DNA of 64,000 nt, from NCBI GenBank assembly GCA_014874365.1, contig JACWAH010000026.1:62001-126000 (forward strand). Direction: 5' to 3'. Position numbers and translations under genes: made by a program. Within the stretch, counting starts at the first letter, position 1. The number at the start of each line of letters is the position of its first letter. Below, piece by piece: positions 51,930-60,752 of this stretch. The notes below the pieces were generated by a model, which saw nothing but the letters and a program-made list of their open reading frames with translations, had not been told where the DNA came from and made no database searches. The DNA is from Thermoplasmatales archaeon. Lineage in GTDB: Archaea > Thermoplasmatota > Thermoplasmata > Thermoplasmatales > Thermoplasmataceae.

Positions 51930-52068
51930 GTTAAACGACTACGAAAAAATGAATACAGAATTAACCCACATGCGGAAAGAGATAGATGACATGAAGGAAG
52001 TCATCAAAGGGCTAATACGAATCATAATGAGCAGGGAAGGAGATACGGAAGAAGAAGATTACAACTGA
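51916..52068 (+). CDS. coiled-coil microprotein between csl4 and lsm (possible CTG start)
   Basis: The frame open between 51913 and the TGA at 52066-52068 encodes RLNDYEKMNTELTHMRKEID, then DMKEVIKGLIRIIMSREGD and an acidic tail. Heptad-like spacing of Leu/Met/Ile indicates a coiled coil. Starting at ATG 51949 gives 39 residues but there is no ribosome site close to it. Starting at CTG 51916, six bases after a perfect GGAGGTG, gives 50 residues and an overlap of 14 bases with csl4. The CTG start is an inference. The neighbours are RNA-processing proteins, so a role with exosome or LSm is possible. Confidence 0.55.
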   Translation: MAAGRLNDYEKMNTELTHMRKEIDDMKEVIKGLIRIIMSREGDTEEEDYN

Positions 52069-52077
52069 GGTTTAAAG

Positions 52078-52290
52078 ATGCTACCTAACAAGATGCTCGA
52101 AGAAAATCTAAACAAGAAAGTTTCAATACTGCTTAAGGACAATACACTGCTCGAAGGCACTCTCTCTGGGTTTGACGACTATATGAACATGGTTCTGGCC
52201 GATGTCGAGGAAAACGGCGAGAACACCACAAGAAAGGTGGGCACAATTGTGGTCCGCGGCAGCAATGTAGTACGGGTCGTCCAGAAATAA
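52078..52290 (+). CDS. Sm-like archaeal RNA-binding protein (LSm)
   Basis: The 70-residue protein is a full Sm fold: Sm1 with LNKKVSILLKDNTLLEGTLSGFDDYMNMVLADVEE and Sm2 with VGTIVVRGSNVVRVV. LSm rings bind U-rich RNA and tRNA fragments. GAGGT overlaps the TGA of the upstream microprotein, six bases before the ATG, so the genes are coupled. Csl4 in the same operon ties the gene to RNA metabolism. Confidence 0.95.
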   Translation: MLPNKMLEENLNKKVSILLKDNTLLEGTLSGFDDYMNMVLADVEENGENTTRKVGTIVVRGSNVVRVVQK

Positions 52291-52325
52291 AAACTCGAAA
52301 GATAACCAGGCTATTTGTGAAAGAA

Positions 52326-52336
52326 CTTTTTTAATA
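52326..52336 (+). terminator. oligo-T run after lsm
   Basis: ACTTTTTTAAT about 40 bases after the lsm stop is a plausible archaeal terminator for the csl4 operon. Confidence 0.35.
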
Positions 52337-52386
52337 CTTTCAGCTTAAGGCATTGCTAATGGGCTAGATTTATACCTTCTTTGAAT

Positions 52387-53442
52387 TTATTGCAGGAACC
52401 TTTTATCGATTTTTCCATATGATTCCAGAAGTTGCTTGACGGTGTTTTCAAGCGAATAATCTCCTGCAAATTTCACGAGGCTTTCGGGTGAATGCCTTAC
52501 CTTCATGGCCTTGTTCACCGCGTCGATCAAACTTTCCTCTTCGTTAAAATAAAAGGAATTATCCTTCAAAAACTCCCTGAATACGGGAATGTCGTTTACA
52601 AGTGTGTTGGTTCCACAGGCCATTGCTTCCACCGGAGGCATCCCTATACCTTCGTCAATAGAGTGAAAGATGAAAAGATCTGAAGCAGAAACATAATCTC
52701 TTAGTAGGTTAAATTCAAGGTACCCAAGAATATGTATATTTTTGTTATTTTTGGTAAATTGCTCAGCATAAGACACCTGTTTTGGCCAAATGTCTGTCCT
52801 CCCAATTATATAGAGATCCATTTCGCTTGAAGCTGCAAGTTCCGGCAGGATTTTGTTAAGCCTCTTCCTCGGATTGAAGTCTGTCAATAACACAAGGTGA
52901 ATCTTATCATCTGCAGGATACGGGTTGTTTTGTGAACGATAGTATAACCTGGAATCGATGTTGAAGTATACCACATCCACTCTTTCGGGATCGATGCCGA
53001 AGATATCAACAATATCAGATTTTACATGATTAGACACCGCAATGACTCTTTGCGTTTTAAGAGCCCTTCTTATGACCCTTTCTCCGTATAAACTATCAAA
53101 TGGCAGGGTAGGGTACAACCTGGGGAATTTATGCCTGATTAGATCGTGGATAGTCACAACGTTCGTCCTTCGGGCCATCACATGAGGTGAAGTAGCGTGA
53201 ACTATGCTGCCGATAACCTTTTTTCTGTAAGCTGAAAATTGCTGTGTTACCCATCCTCCTACCGGCTTTCCAAAGATTACTGGCTGGAAGAATTTTACTG
53301 GGAACTCGTGTACGGTTATCCCAACAGATTGAAGCCCATTGACAAGACTCCTGGAATACCTGTATACACCTGTCTTTTGAACAGGAGATTCGAAAACTAT
53401 TGATACTTCGGGCAAGTCTTTCAATTGCCCCTCATGTTTCAC
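52387..53442 (-). CDS. GT4-family glycosyltransferase
   Basis: The 351-residue GT-B enzyme transfers a sugar from a nucleotide donor. Residues 108-140 (RTNVVTIHDLIRHKFPRLYP) match the N-lobe of GT4. The donor-binding EX7E block is SIDEGIGMPPVEAMACG, preceded by ILGYLEFNLLRDYVSASDLF. The start is GTG. There is no membrane span. It stands alone, separated from the glycosylation island. The acceptor is unknown. Confidence 0.88.
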   Translation of the reverse strand: MKHEGQLKDLPEVSIVFESPVQKTGVYRYSRSLVNGLQSVGITVHEFPVKFFQPVIFGKPVGGWVTQQFSAYRKKVIGSIVHATSPHVMARRTNVVTIHDLIRHKFPRLYPTLPFDSLYGERVIRRALKTQRVIAVSNHVKSDIVDIFGIDPERVDVVYFNIDSRLYYRSQNNPYPADDKIHLVLLTDFNPRKRLNKILPELAASSEMDLYIIGRTDIWPKQVSYAEQFTKNNKNIHILGYLEFNLLRDYVSASDLFIFHSIDEGIGMPPVEAMACGTNTLVNDIPVFREFLKDNSFYFNEEESLIDAVNKAMKVRHSPESLVKFAGDYSLENTVKQLLESYGKIDKRFLQ

Positions 53443-53609
53443 TAGATATTTTTAATTTAGCGGTTGCCGAATCGTAAACACTCATCTTGATTTTAGGAAA
53501 TTCAGTTCAGGAAACCAGACTCAATGATTGTTTTATTAACAATATTCCAAGGTTATCCAGTTTATCCTATTAATCCGGAGGGCTAATTATATTAGCTTAA
53601 TGTGTTAAA

Positions 53610-53629
53610 TAGTGATCGACGATTCACTA
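53610..53629. promoter_or_regulatory. dyad operator in the gdhA promoter
   Basis: TAGTGA-TCGACGAT-TCACTA has six-base perfect arms, and the spacer itself contains ATCG-A-CGAT. It directly follows TATA-like GTTAAATA (53604-53611), ahead of the start codon at 53663, so a bound protein could block RNA polymerase recruitment. Lrp/AsnC-type regulation of glutamate dehydrogenase is known in archaea, and that is the likely regulator class by inference. Confidence 0.45.
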
Positions 53630-53662
53630 TAGACCCATTTCGGGTTATAATATGGTGGTAAA

Positions 53663-54925
53663 ATGCCAAACAACGTTATAGAAGATTTGGACCCTTTTGA
53701 TATAGCAGTAAAGCAACTTGAGAAAGCCGCAAAAGTGATTAATCTTGATAAGCAGGCACTGGAAATCCTGAGGGAACCTATGCAAATACTAACAGTTAGG
53801 CTTCCAATAAAGATGGATTCCGGGAAAACACAAGTTTTCACTGGCTTTAGAGTCCATTATAACAGTGCAAGGGGACCTGTTAAGGGAGGAATAAGATTTC
53901 ACCCGCAGGAGACAATCTCAACTGTGAAAGCTCTTGCAGCCTGGATGACGTGGAAAACTGCAATTGCGGATATCCCACTTGGCGGAGCGAAAGGCGGAAT
54001 TATTTGCGATCCAAAGAAATTGAGCGTTGGAGAATTGGAAAGACTCAGCAGAGGATATGTCAGATCCCTTGGCGAATATATAGGCCCGGAAGTGGACATA
54101 CCTGCACCTGACGTTTATACTACTCCCCAGATCATGGCCTGGATGATGGATGAATACGAGACAATAGTTAGAAGATCATCACCTGGAGTCATCACGGGTA
54201 AGCCTCTAGAAATTGGAGGTTCCCTCGGAAGAGGAGATGCAACAGCAAGAGGCGGAATGTTCGTTCTTAGGGAAGCAGCAAAGAGAAAGAATGTGGACCT
54301 TTCAAAGGCTCGCGTAGCCATTCAGGGATTCGGAAACGCTGGACAGTTCGCAATTAAACTGGTGAAGGAGTTATTCAATTCCAAGGTAGTAGCCATTTCC
54401 GACACAAAGGGTGGAATCTTTCTGGAAAGTGGAATCGATTATGAGAAACTCCTTGCACATAAGAAAAAGACAGGATCCGTCATAGGCTTCCCTGGTAGCA
54501 AACAGATAACAAACGAGGAGCTTCTCGAGTTGCCCGTAGATGTTCTTATCCCTGCAGCAATCGAAAACCAGCTCACGGAAAAGAATGCGAGCAAAATAAA
54601 AGCCAAGATAATCCTTGAACTTGCAAATGGACCGACTACCCCTGGAGCGGATGAGGTTTTCTACAAGAATGGAGTTGTACTTCTGCCAGACTTCCTTGCA
54701 AATTCCGGAGGAGTCATAGTTTCCTACTTCGAGTGGACTCAGAATGTTTCCGGATACTACTGGGACATTGACGAAGTTTACAGCAGGCTGGACAAGAAAT
54801 TGACTCTAGCTGCCAAGGAAGTCCTGGATGCATCGGAAAAGCTCAAAATAGACACTAGAACCGCAGCTTATACGATTTCTATAAAGAGAGTCGCTGACGC
54901 AATGAAGGCAAGGGGTTGGTATTAA
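53663..54925 (+). CDS. gdhA: NAD(P)-dependent glutamate dehydrogenase
   Basis: The enzyme interconverts glutamate and 2-oxoglutarate plus ammonia. The substrate site is in [26 protein letters not shown], the active-site lysine region is [13 protein letters not shown], and the nucleotide loop is [29 protein letters not shown] closes the core. The 420-residue length is typical of hexameric GDH. GGTGG precedes the ATG. An operator-like dyad lies at the promoter and a hairpin-T terminator overlaps the stop codon. Its sequence type is dehydrogenase of Glu rather than Leu/Phe/Val by overall likeness. Confidence 0.93.
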   Translation: MPNNVIEDLDPFDIAVKQLEKAAKVINLDKQALEILREPMQILTVRLPIKMDSGKTQVFTGFRVHYNSARGPVKGGIRFHPQETISTVKALAAWMTWKTAIADIPLGGAKGGIICDPKKLSVGELERLSRGYVRSLGEYIGPEVDIPAPDVYTTPQIMAWMMDEYETIVRRSSPGVITGKPLEIGGSLGRGDATARGGMFVLREAAKRKNVDLSKARVAIQGFGNAGQFAIKLVKELFNSKVVAISDTKGGIFLESGIDYEKLLAHKKKTGSVIGFPGSKQITNEELLELPVDVLIPAAIENQLTEKNASKIKAKIILELANGPTTPGADEVFYKNGVVLLPDFLANSGGVIVSYFEWTQNVSGYYWDIDEVYSRLDKKLTLAAKEVLDASEKLKIDTRTAAYTISIKRVADAMKARGWY

Positions 54926-54937
54926 CCCCCTTTTTTT
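54912..54937 (+). terminator. hairpin plus oligo-T terminator at the gdhA stop
   Basis: GGGGTT-ggtatt-AACCCC forms a perfect six-base stem, followed by another C and seven T residues. The left arm includes the last gdhA codons and the loop ends in the TAA stop. This is unusual economy and resembles a bacterial intrinsic terminator; archaea terminate mainly on oligo-T, so the stem may assist or be fortuitous. Confidence 0.6.
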
Positions 54938-56426
54938 AATTTTTAAAATTTAACGGTATTTTATAAGTGGAAAGCCAGCCAAGATCGTTTCTATAAATTT
55001 CCCTAATGTCTTTTAAATTATAGTACAGCATCGCAAATCTCTCCAGACCCATCCCCCAGGCCATAACTCTATCATTAATGCCCAGGGGCAAGGTGACCTC
55101 TTGCCTGAAAATGCCACTGCCCCCCAGTTCAACTTCTCTTCCGTTGATTTCTGCCACTATGTCCATGCTTGGTTCAGTGTATGGATAATATGATGGAATA
55201 AACCGGATGTTCTTGAGCCCCAGTCTAGAATAGAATTCTTTGATAATCCACTTAAGTGAACCCAAGCTGACGTCTTTTGAGAGTACTGCTCCTTCAATCT
55301 GGTGGAGTTCAGCCAGATGTTTCCAATCCATACTTTCATGCCTGAAAGCCTTGTCCACGGAGAATATTGCCTGTGGCGAAGTCGGATGTTCTGCGAGGTA
55401 CTTGATTGTACTTGCCGTTGTGTGTGTCCTCAAAAGGGGCCTTTCGGACTCTTCCTTGCTCCATCTGCCCCCCCAGCCTGTGTAACCTTTGATACCTTTT
55501 TCGTGCACATTTGAAAACAGCTTTTGATATTTTTTGTCAACTTCTGTGAACTGTAGCGCTTGATCAGTCTTCACATAGAAAGTGTCCTGCATATCTCTGG
55601 CGGGATGATTCTGCGGAATGAATAGTGCATCCATGTTCCATAGTGCACTTTCCAGGTAAGTTCCACTCATTTCAGTGAATCCCATCTGAAGAAAAATTTT
55701 GCGAACTCGTTCAATCATAAATGACAGAGGGTGCAGATTGGGGAAAGCATATTCGAGCAATTTCGCTGGATTAAGGTCATACTCTCTGAAGCCTTTTGTT
55801 TTCCACTCTCCAGACAAAAGAATTTCAGAATTTAGGGTCTCTATCCTCTCTTCGGTTTTTGAAGAAGCATTAAGTCCTTCAGGTAAAATCCTGACCCGCC
55901 TGATCTTCCTGGTTTTCCTTATCAAAACATTCTTTCGCGCTAATAGCTGGTTAAGAACTTCACCTTCTTCTGGACTTTGCCCGGCTTTTACGGATTCGAG
56001 AACTTTTCTTCGTGCGTGAATTTCTTGCGCAATCTTTTCGAGGTTTGTGTTATGCACATTTACAAAACCTTTTTCAGGCTTGACGCCAAATTTTGCAAGT
56101 TGCGTTAATGCAACTCTCAATTCATTTTCTTTGAAGGATGAAGCGAATGAAGCCAGGCTGGCATTTCCTTTCTGTTTCAATATATTTAACGCAGCTTCCT
56201 CCGGCAACTGGCCATTTAGGTAGGCAGCACCTTCTTCTCCAAGGGAATACTCGTTCAGTTCAATCGTAACACTTTCTACCAATCCTTTTTTTACTAAATA
56301 TGAAATTGCACTGGAAACTGCCCTTTCATCCAGATTCTCGATTTCTACATCCGAATCTGCGATAAATTGATCTGATCTCCTGGAAAGATATTTCAGGACA
56401 AGAACCTCGTTTCTGCTAAGCTCCAT
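54936..56426 (-). CDS. pheS: phenylalanyl-tRNA synthetase alpha subunit
   Basis: PheS charges tRNA-Phe together with the beta subunit, which is not in this window. The first 170 residues hold archaeal/eukaryal winged-helix modules (LKYLSRRSDQFIADSDVEI; LNILKQKGNASLASFASSF). Class II motif 2 region is RPLLRTHTTASTIKYL followed by FSVDKAFRHESMDWKHLAELHQIEG, and motif 3 is VMAWGMGLERFAML. The 496-residue length fits archaeal PheS. It is convergent with gdhA and ends at the gdhA terminator. Confidence 0.95.
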   Translation of the reverse strand: MELSRNEVLVLKYLSRRSDQFIADSDVEIENLDERAVSSAISYLVKKGLVESVTIELNEYSLGEEGAAYLNGQLPEEAALNILKQKGNASLASFASSFKENELRVALTQLAKFGVKPEKGFVNVHNTNLEKIAQEIHARRKVLESVKAGQSPEEGEVLNQLLARKNVLIRKTRKIRRVRILPEGLNASSKTEERIETLNSEILLSGEWKTKGFREYDLNPAKLLEYAFPNLHPLSFMIERVRKIFLQMGFTEMSGTYLESALWNMDALFIPQNHPARDMQDTFYVKTDQALQFTEVDKKYQKLFSNVHEKGIKGYTGWGGRWSKEESERPLLRTHTTASTIKYLAEHPTSPQAIFSVDKAFRHESMDWKHLAELHQIEGAVLSKDVSLGSLKWIIKEFYSRLGLKNIRFIPSYYPYTEPSMDIVAEINGREVELGGSGIFRQEVTLPLGINDRVMAWGMGLERFAMLYYNLKDIREIYRNDLGWLSTYKIPLNFKN

Positions 56427-56587
56427 TGGTTTCTTAATAGCTAGCCATATAAAATCAATTCCGTAATGAATCAGGCCTTTGGTGATATTCTATATTCTAC
56501 AGGGCGAATGTGCTTTATGGCTCCGCGCGAACCTGCAACAAATTCTTAAATCATGCATTAGCTCTTATTCCAGACCCTAAAAAACTG

Positions 56588-56642
56588 GACAAATGGTAAA
56601 TTTGTCAGAGGAATAAATTGTTAATCTTTATATAATAACAAT
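56588..56642 (+). promoter_or_regulatory. dyad-rich promoter of the 201-residue gene
   Basis: Two inverted repeats occur: GACAAAT-GGTAA-ATTTGTC (56588-56606), and ATTGTTA-12 bases-TAACAAT (56617-56642), whose spacer contains the TATA box CTTTATATAA. A further AATCA-TT-TGATT follows at about 56640-56651. Such nested dyads suggest control by dimeric regulators binding upstream and across the TATA element. Confidence 0.45.
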
Positions 56643-56668
56643 CATTTGATTAACTAAGAGCGTACACA

Positions 56669-57274
56669 ATGTCCTCCGAAGCGTTCAATAAATATCTAAA
56701 AGTAATTCTGAATTCGTCAAGTGCCGAGTTCGGTGATCTTCTTAACCAGATTTTTAATGACAATTCTTTAAATTCTACGGAGCAGGAGGAACTTCAGAAC
56801 CTTATTAACAGGAATCTGGCATCTTATTACGCAAGCTTTTCTCCCAGGGTAGTAAACAAAAATACAGGTCTCGAAGAATATCCTCCTCAGACAGATGCAG
56901 ACGATTTTGGTGGTAGCTGCACTTTCACTGGCACGGAAATGCTATATGGAATCAAATGGAATGTGTATGAACCCAGCAAACAATATGTATCCCCTGTTCC
57001 AAGAAAATGGTATTATAACGTCCACATTGCAAACTTGCTTTCCGAATTATTCCTTGACGTTATCCCCGGCAGATTCCAGAATTACTTTCACGTACCACCA
57101 TGGGTGCTCGGCACTTTCCAGGCTCCAGGGACGAGATATATTTCGCTCACCGAAATAGTCAATACGGCCATTTTTGGAAGGGTCATTTCAGGATGGGAAT
57201 ACCTCGTCGAGAGAGGAATCCCGAAAGAATTTGTTAAAGCTCTCGAGGAAGCTAGCCCAGATTATCCGCAATAA
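56669..57274 (+). CDS. unknown 201-residue protein
   Basis: No family is recognised. The protein has an acidic helical N-terminus (LNSTEQEELQNLINRNLASYY), then an unusual aromatic-rich middle (YGIKWNVYEPSKQYVSPVPRKWYYNVHIANLL; NYFHVPPWVLGTF). There is no signal peptide and no clear membrane span. The 242 bases upstream contain a TATA box between inverted repeats, so expression is probably regulated. The next gene downstream is the L7Ae operon with its own TATA (CTATAAATAAG). Confidence 0.6.
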   Translation: MSSEAFNKYLKVILNSSSAEFGDLLNQIFNDNSLNSTEQEELQNLINRNLASYYASFSPRVVNKNTGLEEYPPQTDADDFGGSCTFTGTEMLYGIKWNVYEPSKQYVSPVPRKWYYNVHIANLLSELFLDVIPGRFQNYFHVPPWVLGTFQAPGTRYISLTEIVNTAIFGRVISGWEYLVERGIPKEFVKALEEASPDYPQ

Positions 57275-57339
57275 GCTCGCTGTGAAAACTATAAATAAGT
57301 TCTTTGCTTGACGGACTGCTCAAAAGTGAGGGAGCTAAC

Positions 57340-57708
57340 ATGGAAAATCAATCGTATGTAAAGTTTCAGACTCCTGATTCAATGGAGAAAGATGTGCTTG
57401 ATCTGGTGGAGAATTCTTTCAGAAATGGCAAGATTAAGAAAGGAACCAATGAAGTTATAAAGTCTATAGAGAGAGGGGAAAGCAAGATTGTAGTGATTTC
57501 TGAAGACGTTTCGCCGCCTGAAGTTGTTTTTTACCTGCCAACACTATGTGATGAGAGAAAGATTCCGTTCGTCTACGTGAAGAAGAAAGTGGACCTTGGA
57601 AGTAGGGTTGGAATTAGTTCTTCCGCCTCGATTTCAGTTATAGATTATGGAAAGAGTTCAGATCTATACAACAAGATCATAGCTGATCTTGCGAACATAA
57701 AGAAATAG
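57340..57708 (+). CDS. rpl7ae: ribosomal protein L7Ae
   Basis: L7Ae binds kink-turns in 23S rRNA, box C/D and H/ACA guide RNAs and RNase P. KKGTNEVIKSIERGESKIVVISEDVSPPEVV and IPFVYVKKKVDLGSRVG are the canonical RNA-binding blocks. The frame is open from 57304, but ATG 57340 with AGGGAG just before it is the standard start. TATA CTATAAATAA lies near 57286. It heads the L7Ae-S28e-L24e-Ndk-aIF5B operon. Confidence 0.96.
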   Translation: MENQSYVKFQTPDSMEKDVLDLVENSFRNGKIKKGTNEVIKSIERGESKIVVISEDVSPPEVVFYLPTLCDERKIPFVYVKKKVDLGSRVGISSSASISVIDYGKSSDLYNKIIADLANIKK

Positions 57709-57716
57709 GTGAATGA

Positions 57717-57926
57717 ATGGCAGATGAAGCAACTCCTGCTGAAGTTCTCGAGCTGATGGGAAGAACAGGTATGGCCGGCGAAGCCACTACTGTCAAGGTC
57801 CGGGTGCTCTCAGGAAGAGATCAGGGGAGGATCATTGCCAGAAATGTCATAGGACCTATTAGAGTCGGAGACATTCTCATGCTGAGAGAAACGGCAAGGG
57901 AAGCAAGAAGGCTCTCGATCAGGTGA
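57717..57926 (+). CDS. rps28e: ribosomal protein S28e
   Basis: The 69-residue protein matches S28e throughout: [21 protein letters not shown] and the C-terminal [13 protein letters not shown] form. AGGTGA precedes the ATG. It lies eight bases after L7Ae, in the conserved archaeal order. Confidence 0.97.
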   Translation: MADEATPAEVLELMGRTGMAGEATTVKVRVLSGRDQGRIIARNVIGPIRVGDILMLRETAREARRLSIR

Positions 57927-57930
57927 GATA

Positions 57931-58140
57931 ATGGTAGTCAGAAACTGTACATTTTGCGGTTCTATCATAGAACCAGGGGCCGGCACCATTTACATAAAGA
58001 AAGATGGCACATCGTACAATTTCTGCAGCAGGAAGTGCAGGATTAACATGCTTGCACTGAAGAGAGTATCCAGAAGAGTAAGATGGACAGCCGAGTCTCA
58101 TAACATCAAAAGATCTCACAAGTCTACCAAATCTCAGTGA
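57931..58140 (+). CDS. rpl24e: ribosomal protein L24e
   Basis: The zinc ribbon is complete: C6, C9 (CTFCG), C32 and C36 (FCSRKC), followed by the basic LALKRVSRRVRWTA tail. The length of 69 residues is standard. GGTGA precedes the ATG and overlaps the S28e stop region. Confidence 0.97.
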   Translation: MVVRNCTFCGSIIEPGAGTIYIKKDGTSYNFCSRKCRINMLALKRVSRRVRWTAESHNIKRSHKSTKSQ

Positions 58141-58146
58141 AATTAT

Positions 58147-58596
58147 ATGGGAAATAACAGGACACTTGTACTTATAAAGCCAGATGCTTTAAAACGAAGG
58201 TTATCCGGCGAAATAATATCGAGATTTGAAAGAAAGGGATTAAAAGTAATTGGCCTGAAGATGCTTAAATTGACCAAGCCACAGGCAGAAAAACATTATT
58301 CCGTGCATAAAAGTAAACCCTTCTTCGGTGATCTTGTTTCCTACATTACGTCTTCTCCAATACTAGCAATGGTCCTTGAAGGCAGAGAGTGTATCCAGGT
58401 GGTCAGAAACCTGCTTGGCGCCACGGACGGTTCCAAAGCATCCCCAGGTACTATCCGTGGGGACTTTTCCAACAGTATCCAATATACCCTCGTTCATGCA
58501 TCCGATTCTGAGGAAAGTTATAAACACGAAGTGTCAATATATTTCAACAACGAAGAGATATTAGACTATCAGATTGAAGGCGAAAACCTAATCTGA
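58147..58596 (+). CDS. ndk: nucleoside diphosphate kinase
   Basis: Ndk transfers phosphate between nucleoside di- and triphosphates. TLVLIKPDALKRRLSGEII opens the protein and NSIQYTLVHASDSEESYKHE carries the catalytic histidine (in LVHASDS). LLGATDGSKASPGTIRGDF is the nucleotide site. 149 residues is normal. It lies between L24e and aIF5B, as in many euryarchaea. Confidence 0.96.
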   Translation: MGNNRTLVLIKPDALKRRLSGEIISRFERKGLKVIGLKMLKLTKPQAEKHYSVHKSKPFFGDLVSYITSSPILAMVLEGRECIQVVRNLLGATDGSKASPGTIRGDFSNSIQYTLVHASDSEESYKHEVSIYFNNEEILDYQIEGENLI

Positions 58597-58605
58597 TTGG
58601 TCATT

Positions 58606-60354
58606 ATGGAATCAAAAACGGTACGACAGCCCATCGTGTGTGTTCTTGGCCATGTTGATCACGGCAAAACAACCCTGCTTGATCAGATTAGAGGAACAAC
58701 TTTTGCAAAAAACGAAGCAGGTGGAATAACTCAGCGTATAGGTGCCACAGATATCGATGCCGCAAATATCGAAAAAATAGCAAAGGATATTCTCAAGGGG
58801 GGTAAGTTGAAGATCCCGGGACTTTTGTTTATAGACACTCCTGGGCATGTTGCATTTTCCAATATGAGATCAAGAGGAGGAGCGTTGGCGGATATTGCCG
58901 TCCTTGTCATTGACATCAACGATGGTCTGATGCCCCAGACTATTGAATCCATAAACATATTGAAGAAATTCAAGACTCCATTTATTGTCGCTGCAAACAA
59001 AATTGACTTGGTGGACTTTTTTATAGATAATAAGTGCAAAACCTTTGGAGAATTCATCAAAGGGCAGAGACAGGAATACATAGACGCCCTTGACAAGAAA
59101 ATGTACGACGTTGTGAACCAGCTTTTCCAGCAGGGATTTTCAGCCGATAAGTACGACAGGATAACCGATTTCACCAAGATCGTTTCTCTTGTTCCCATCA
59201 GCGCGAAGCATGGTATCGGGATCCCGGACCTTCTGATGGTCATTTCCGGATTGGCGCAGAGATATTTGGAGAGTAATATTTCTGTCAAATCCGATAATGG
59301 TCTTGGTACTGTCATCGAAGTTAAGAGGGAAACGTCAATAGGTACAGTGCTGGATACCATTTTGTATCAGGGTAAGTTGAAAGTTGGCGATGCAGTTGCC
59401 GTCAACACCGCTGATGGCCCTAGACTGACAAAGGTAAAATCAATGCATGTAAACAGGGGTAGGAAGGTCACATCCCTTGCTGAAAGAGAGAGAGTTTCGG
59501 CCGCTACTGGCGTGAGAGTGGTAATTTCGGATAGGATTGACGTAATCTCCGGCTCTCCATTAATCGTCGTGAAAAAGGATCCGAGACATGCATTCGGGGA
59601 AATACGAAAACAATCCACCGTTAACATTAACTTGAATGCCAATGGAGTACTGGTAAAAGCCGATGCTCTGGGTTCTCTTGAAGCGTTATGCTTCGAACTT
59701 AACCAAAATGGCATAAACGTGAGACAGGCGCTTATTGGAAGTATTTCAAAGAGGGATGTTCTGGACGTTTCCACGATTCCCAAGGGTGAAGACAGATTAA
59801 TTCTAGGATTTAATATTGATATCCTTCCAGATGCCAAGGAAGCGTCAATGACCGCAGATATTGGCATCGTTACAGGAAACATAATTTATTCGATTGTCAA
59901 GCAAACTCAAGACTGGATTAAGCAAAAGAAATACGAATATGAAGAGTTGAAGAAGTCATCCTATCCTATGCCCTGCAGGATAGTAATCATGGAAGACCAT
60001 ATATTCCGAACTACTAAACCAGTGATAGCTGGGGTAAAAGTCATGTCAGGAAGAATAAAAGTTGGAGATACCCTGATCAAGCCAGACGGAAGATATGGCG
60101 GCACGATCAAAAGCCTCAGAGATGAGGAATTAAGCAAGAAATACGCCGAAAGTGGATCAGAGGTTTCTGCAGCAATTGAGGGAGTTACAATTAACAGACA
60201 GATACATCCAGGGGAGACGCTTTATGTTGATATGAATGAAGAGGCGGTTAAGCAGATTAGAGATCTGGAACTCGATCAGGAATCCCTTAAAACCCTTGAA
60301 GAATTGATAAAAATAAAAAGAAAGGAAAATATGTTTTGGGGGACCAGGGCTTAG
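58606..60354 (+). CDS. infB: translation initiation factor aIF5B
   Basis: aIF5B is the GTPase that joins ribosomal subunits. G motifs are GHVDHGKTTL (G1), GGITQRIGAT (G2 region), DTPGH (G3) and ANKIDLVD (G4). Domains II-IV follow, with EVKRETSIGTVLDTILYQGKL and the C-terminal VTINRQIHPGETLYVDMNEE. The archaeal short form is 582 residues from ATG 58606; a TTG at 58597 would add three residues. It closes the ribosomal operon, overlapping speD by four bases tail to tail. Confidence 0.96.
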   Translation: MESKTVRQPIVCVLGHVDHGKTTLLDQIRGTTFAKNEAGGITQRIGATDIDAANIEKIAKDILKGGKLKIPGLLFIDTPGHVAFSNMRSRGGALADIAVLVIDINDGLMPQTIESINILKKFKTPFIVAANKIDLVDFFIDNKCKTFGEFIKGQRQEYIDALDKKMYDVVNQLFQQGFSADKYDRITDFTKIVSLVPISAKHGIGIPDLLMVISGLAQRYLESNISVKSDNGLGTVIEVKRETSIGTVLDTILYQGKLKVGDAVAVNTADGPRLTKVKSMHVNRGRKVTSLAERERVSAATGVRVVISDRIDVISGSPLIVVKKDPRHAFGEIRKQSTVNINLNANGVLVKADALGSLEALCFELNQNGINVRQALIGSISKRDVLDVSTIPKGEDRLILGFNIDILPDAKEASMTADIGIVTGNIIYSIVKQTQDWIKQKKYEYEELKKSSYPMPCRIVIMEDHIFRTTKPVIAGVKVMSGRIKVGDTLIKPDGRYGGTIKSLRDEELSKKYAESGSEVSAAIEGVTINRQIHPGETLYVDMNEEAVKQIRDLELDQESLKTLEELIKIKRKENMFWGTRA

Positions 60355-60752
60355 TGAAAAACTAGATGCTCGGGTCTCACAACCTTCACTTCTTCCGTTA
60401 TCAGGTTTCCCCTGCTTAATTTCTTGTACTCAACGGACTTTGGCGTAAGAACCGAAACGATGTAATTGAAAGCTGCATCGGCGTTTTCCGGGTCACCACA
60501 GGTATAGATGTCAAGGGTCATGAGTCCATGCTCAGGCCAAGTGTGAAATGACAAATGAGATTCCGCCAAAAGAACCACACCGCTAACTCCCCTAGGCTGG
60601 AATTGATAATAATCTGACGATATCTTGGTTAATTTACCTATTTTTACAGCCATCTCTATAATATCGTACAGTTTTCCAGACTCTGATATGAGTTCCTCAT
60701 CTATGCCGTAAAGATCCGCTATTATCTGGACCCCTACGGTCACTGTCTTCAT
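60351..60752 (-). CDS. speD: S-adenosylmethionine decarboxylase proenzyme (class 1b)
   Basis: SpeD supplies the aminopropyl donor for polyamines. The self-cleaving site E64-S65 is in LLAESHLSFHTWPE, giving the pyruvoyl group from S65, with S57, H70 and C85 in the positions known from Thermotoga SpeD. The 133-residue single-chain form is that of small bacterial/archaeal enzymes. The ribosome site GGAGG directly abuts ATG 60752, unusually close; a GTG three codons later would have nine-base spacing. TATA TATTTAAATA lies about 50 bases upstream on its strand. In some archaea this fold acts as arginine decarboxylase, so the substrate is likely but not certain. Confidence 0.9.
   Translation of the reverse strand: MKTVTVGVQIIADLYGIDEELISESGKLYDIIEMAVKIGKLTKISSDYYQFQPRGVSGVVLLAESHLSFHTWPEHGLMTLDIYTCGDPENADAAFNYIVSVLTPKSVEYKKLSRGNLITEEVKVVRPEHLVFH

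Noticed and set aside
58731-59360. 209-codon frame antisense to infB (and another at 59367-59882)
   Set aside because: Both lie within well-conserved GTPase-coding DNA and have no independent evidence.
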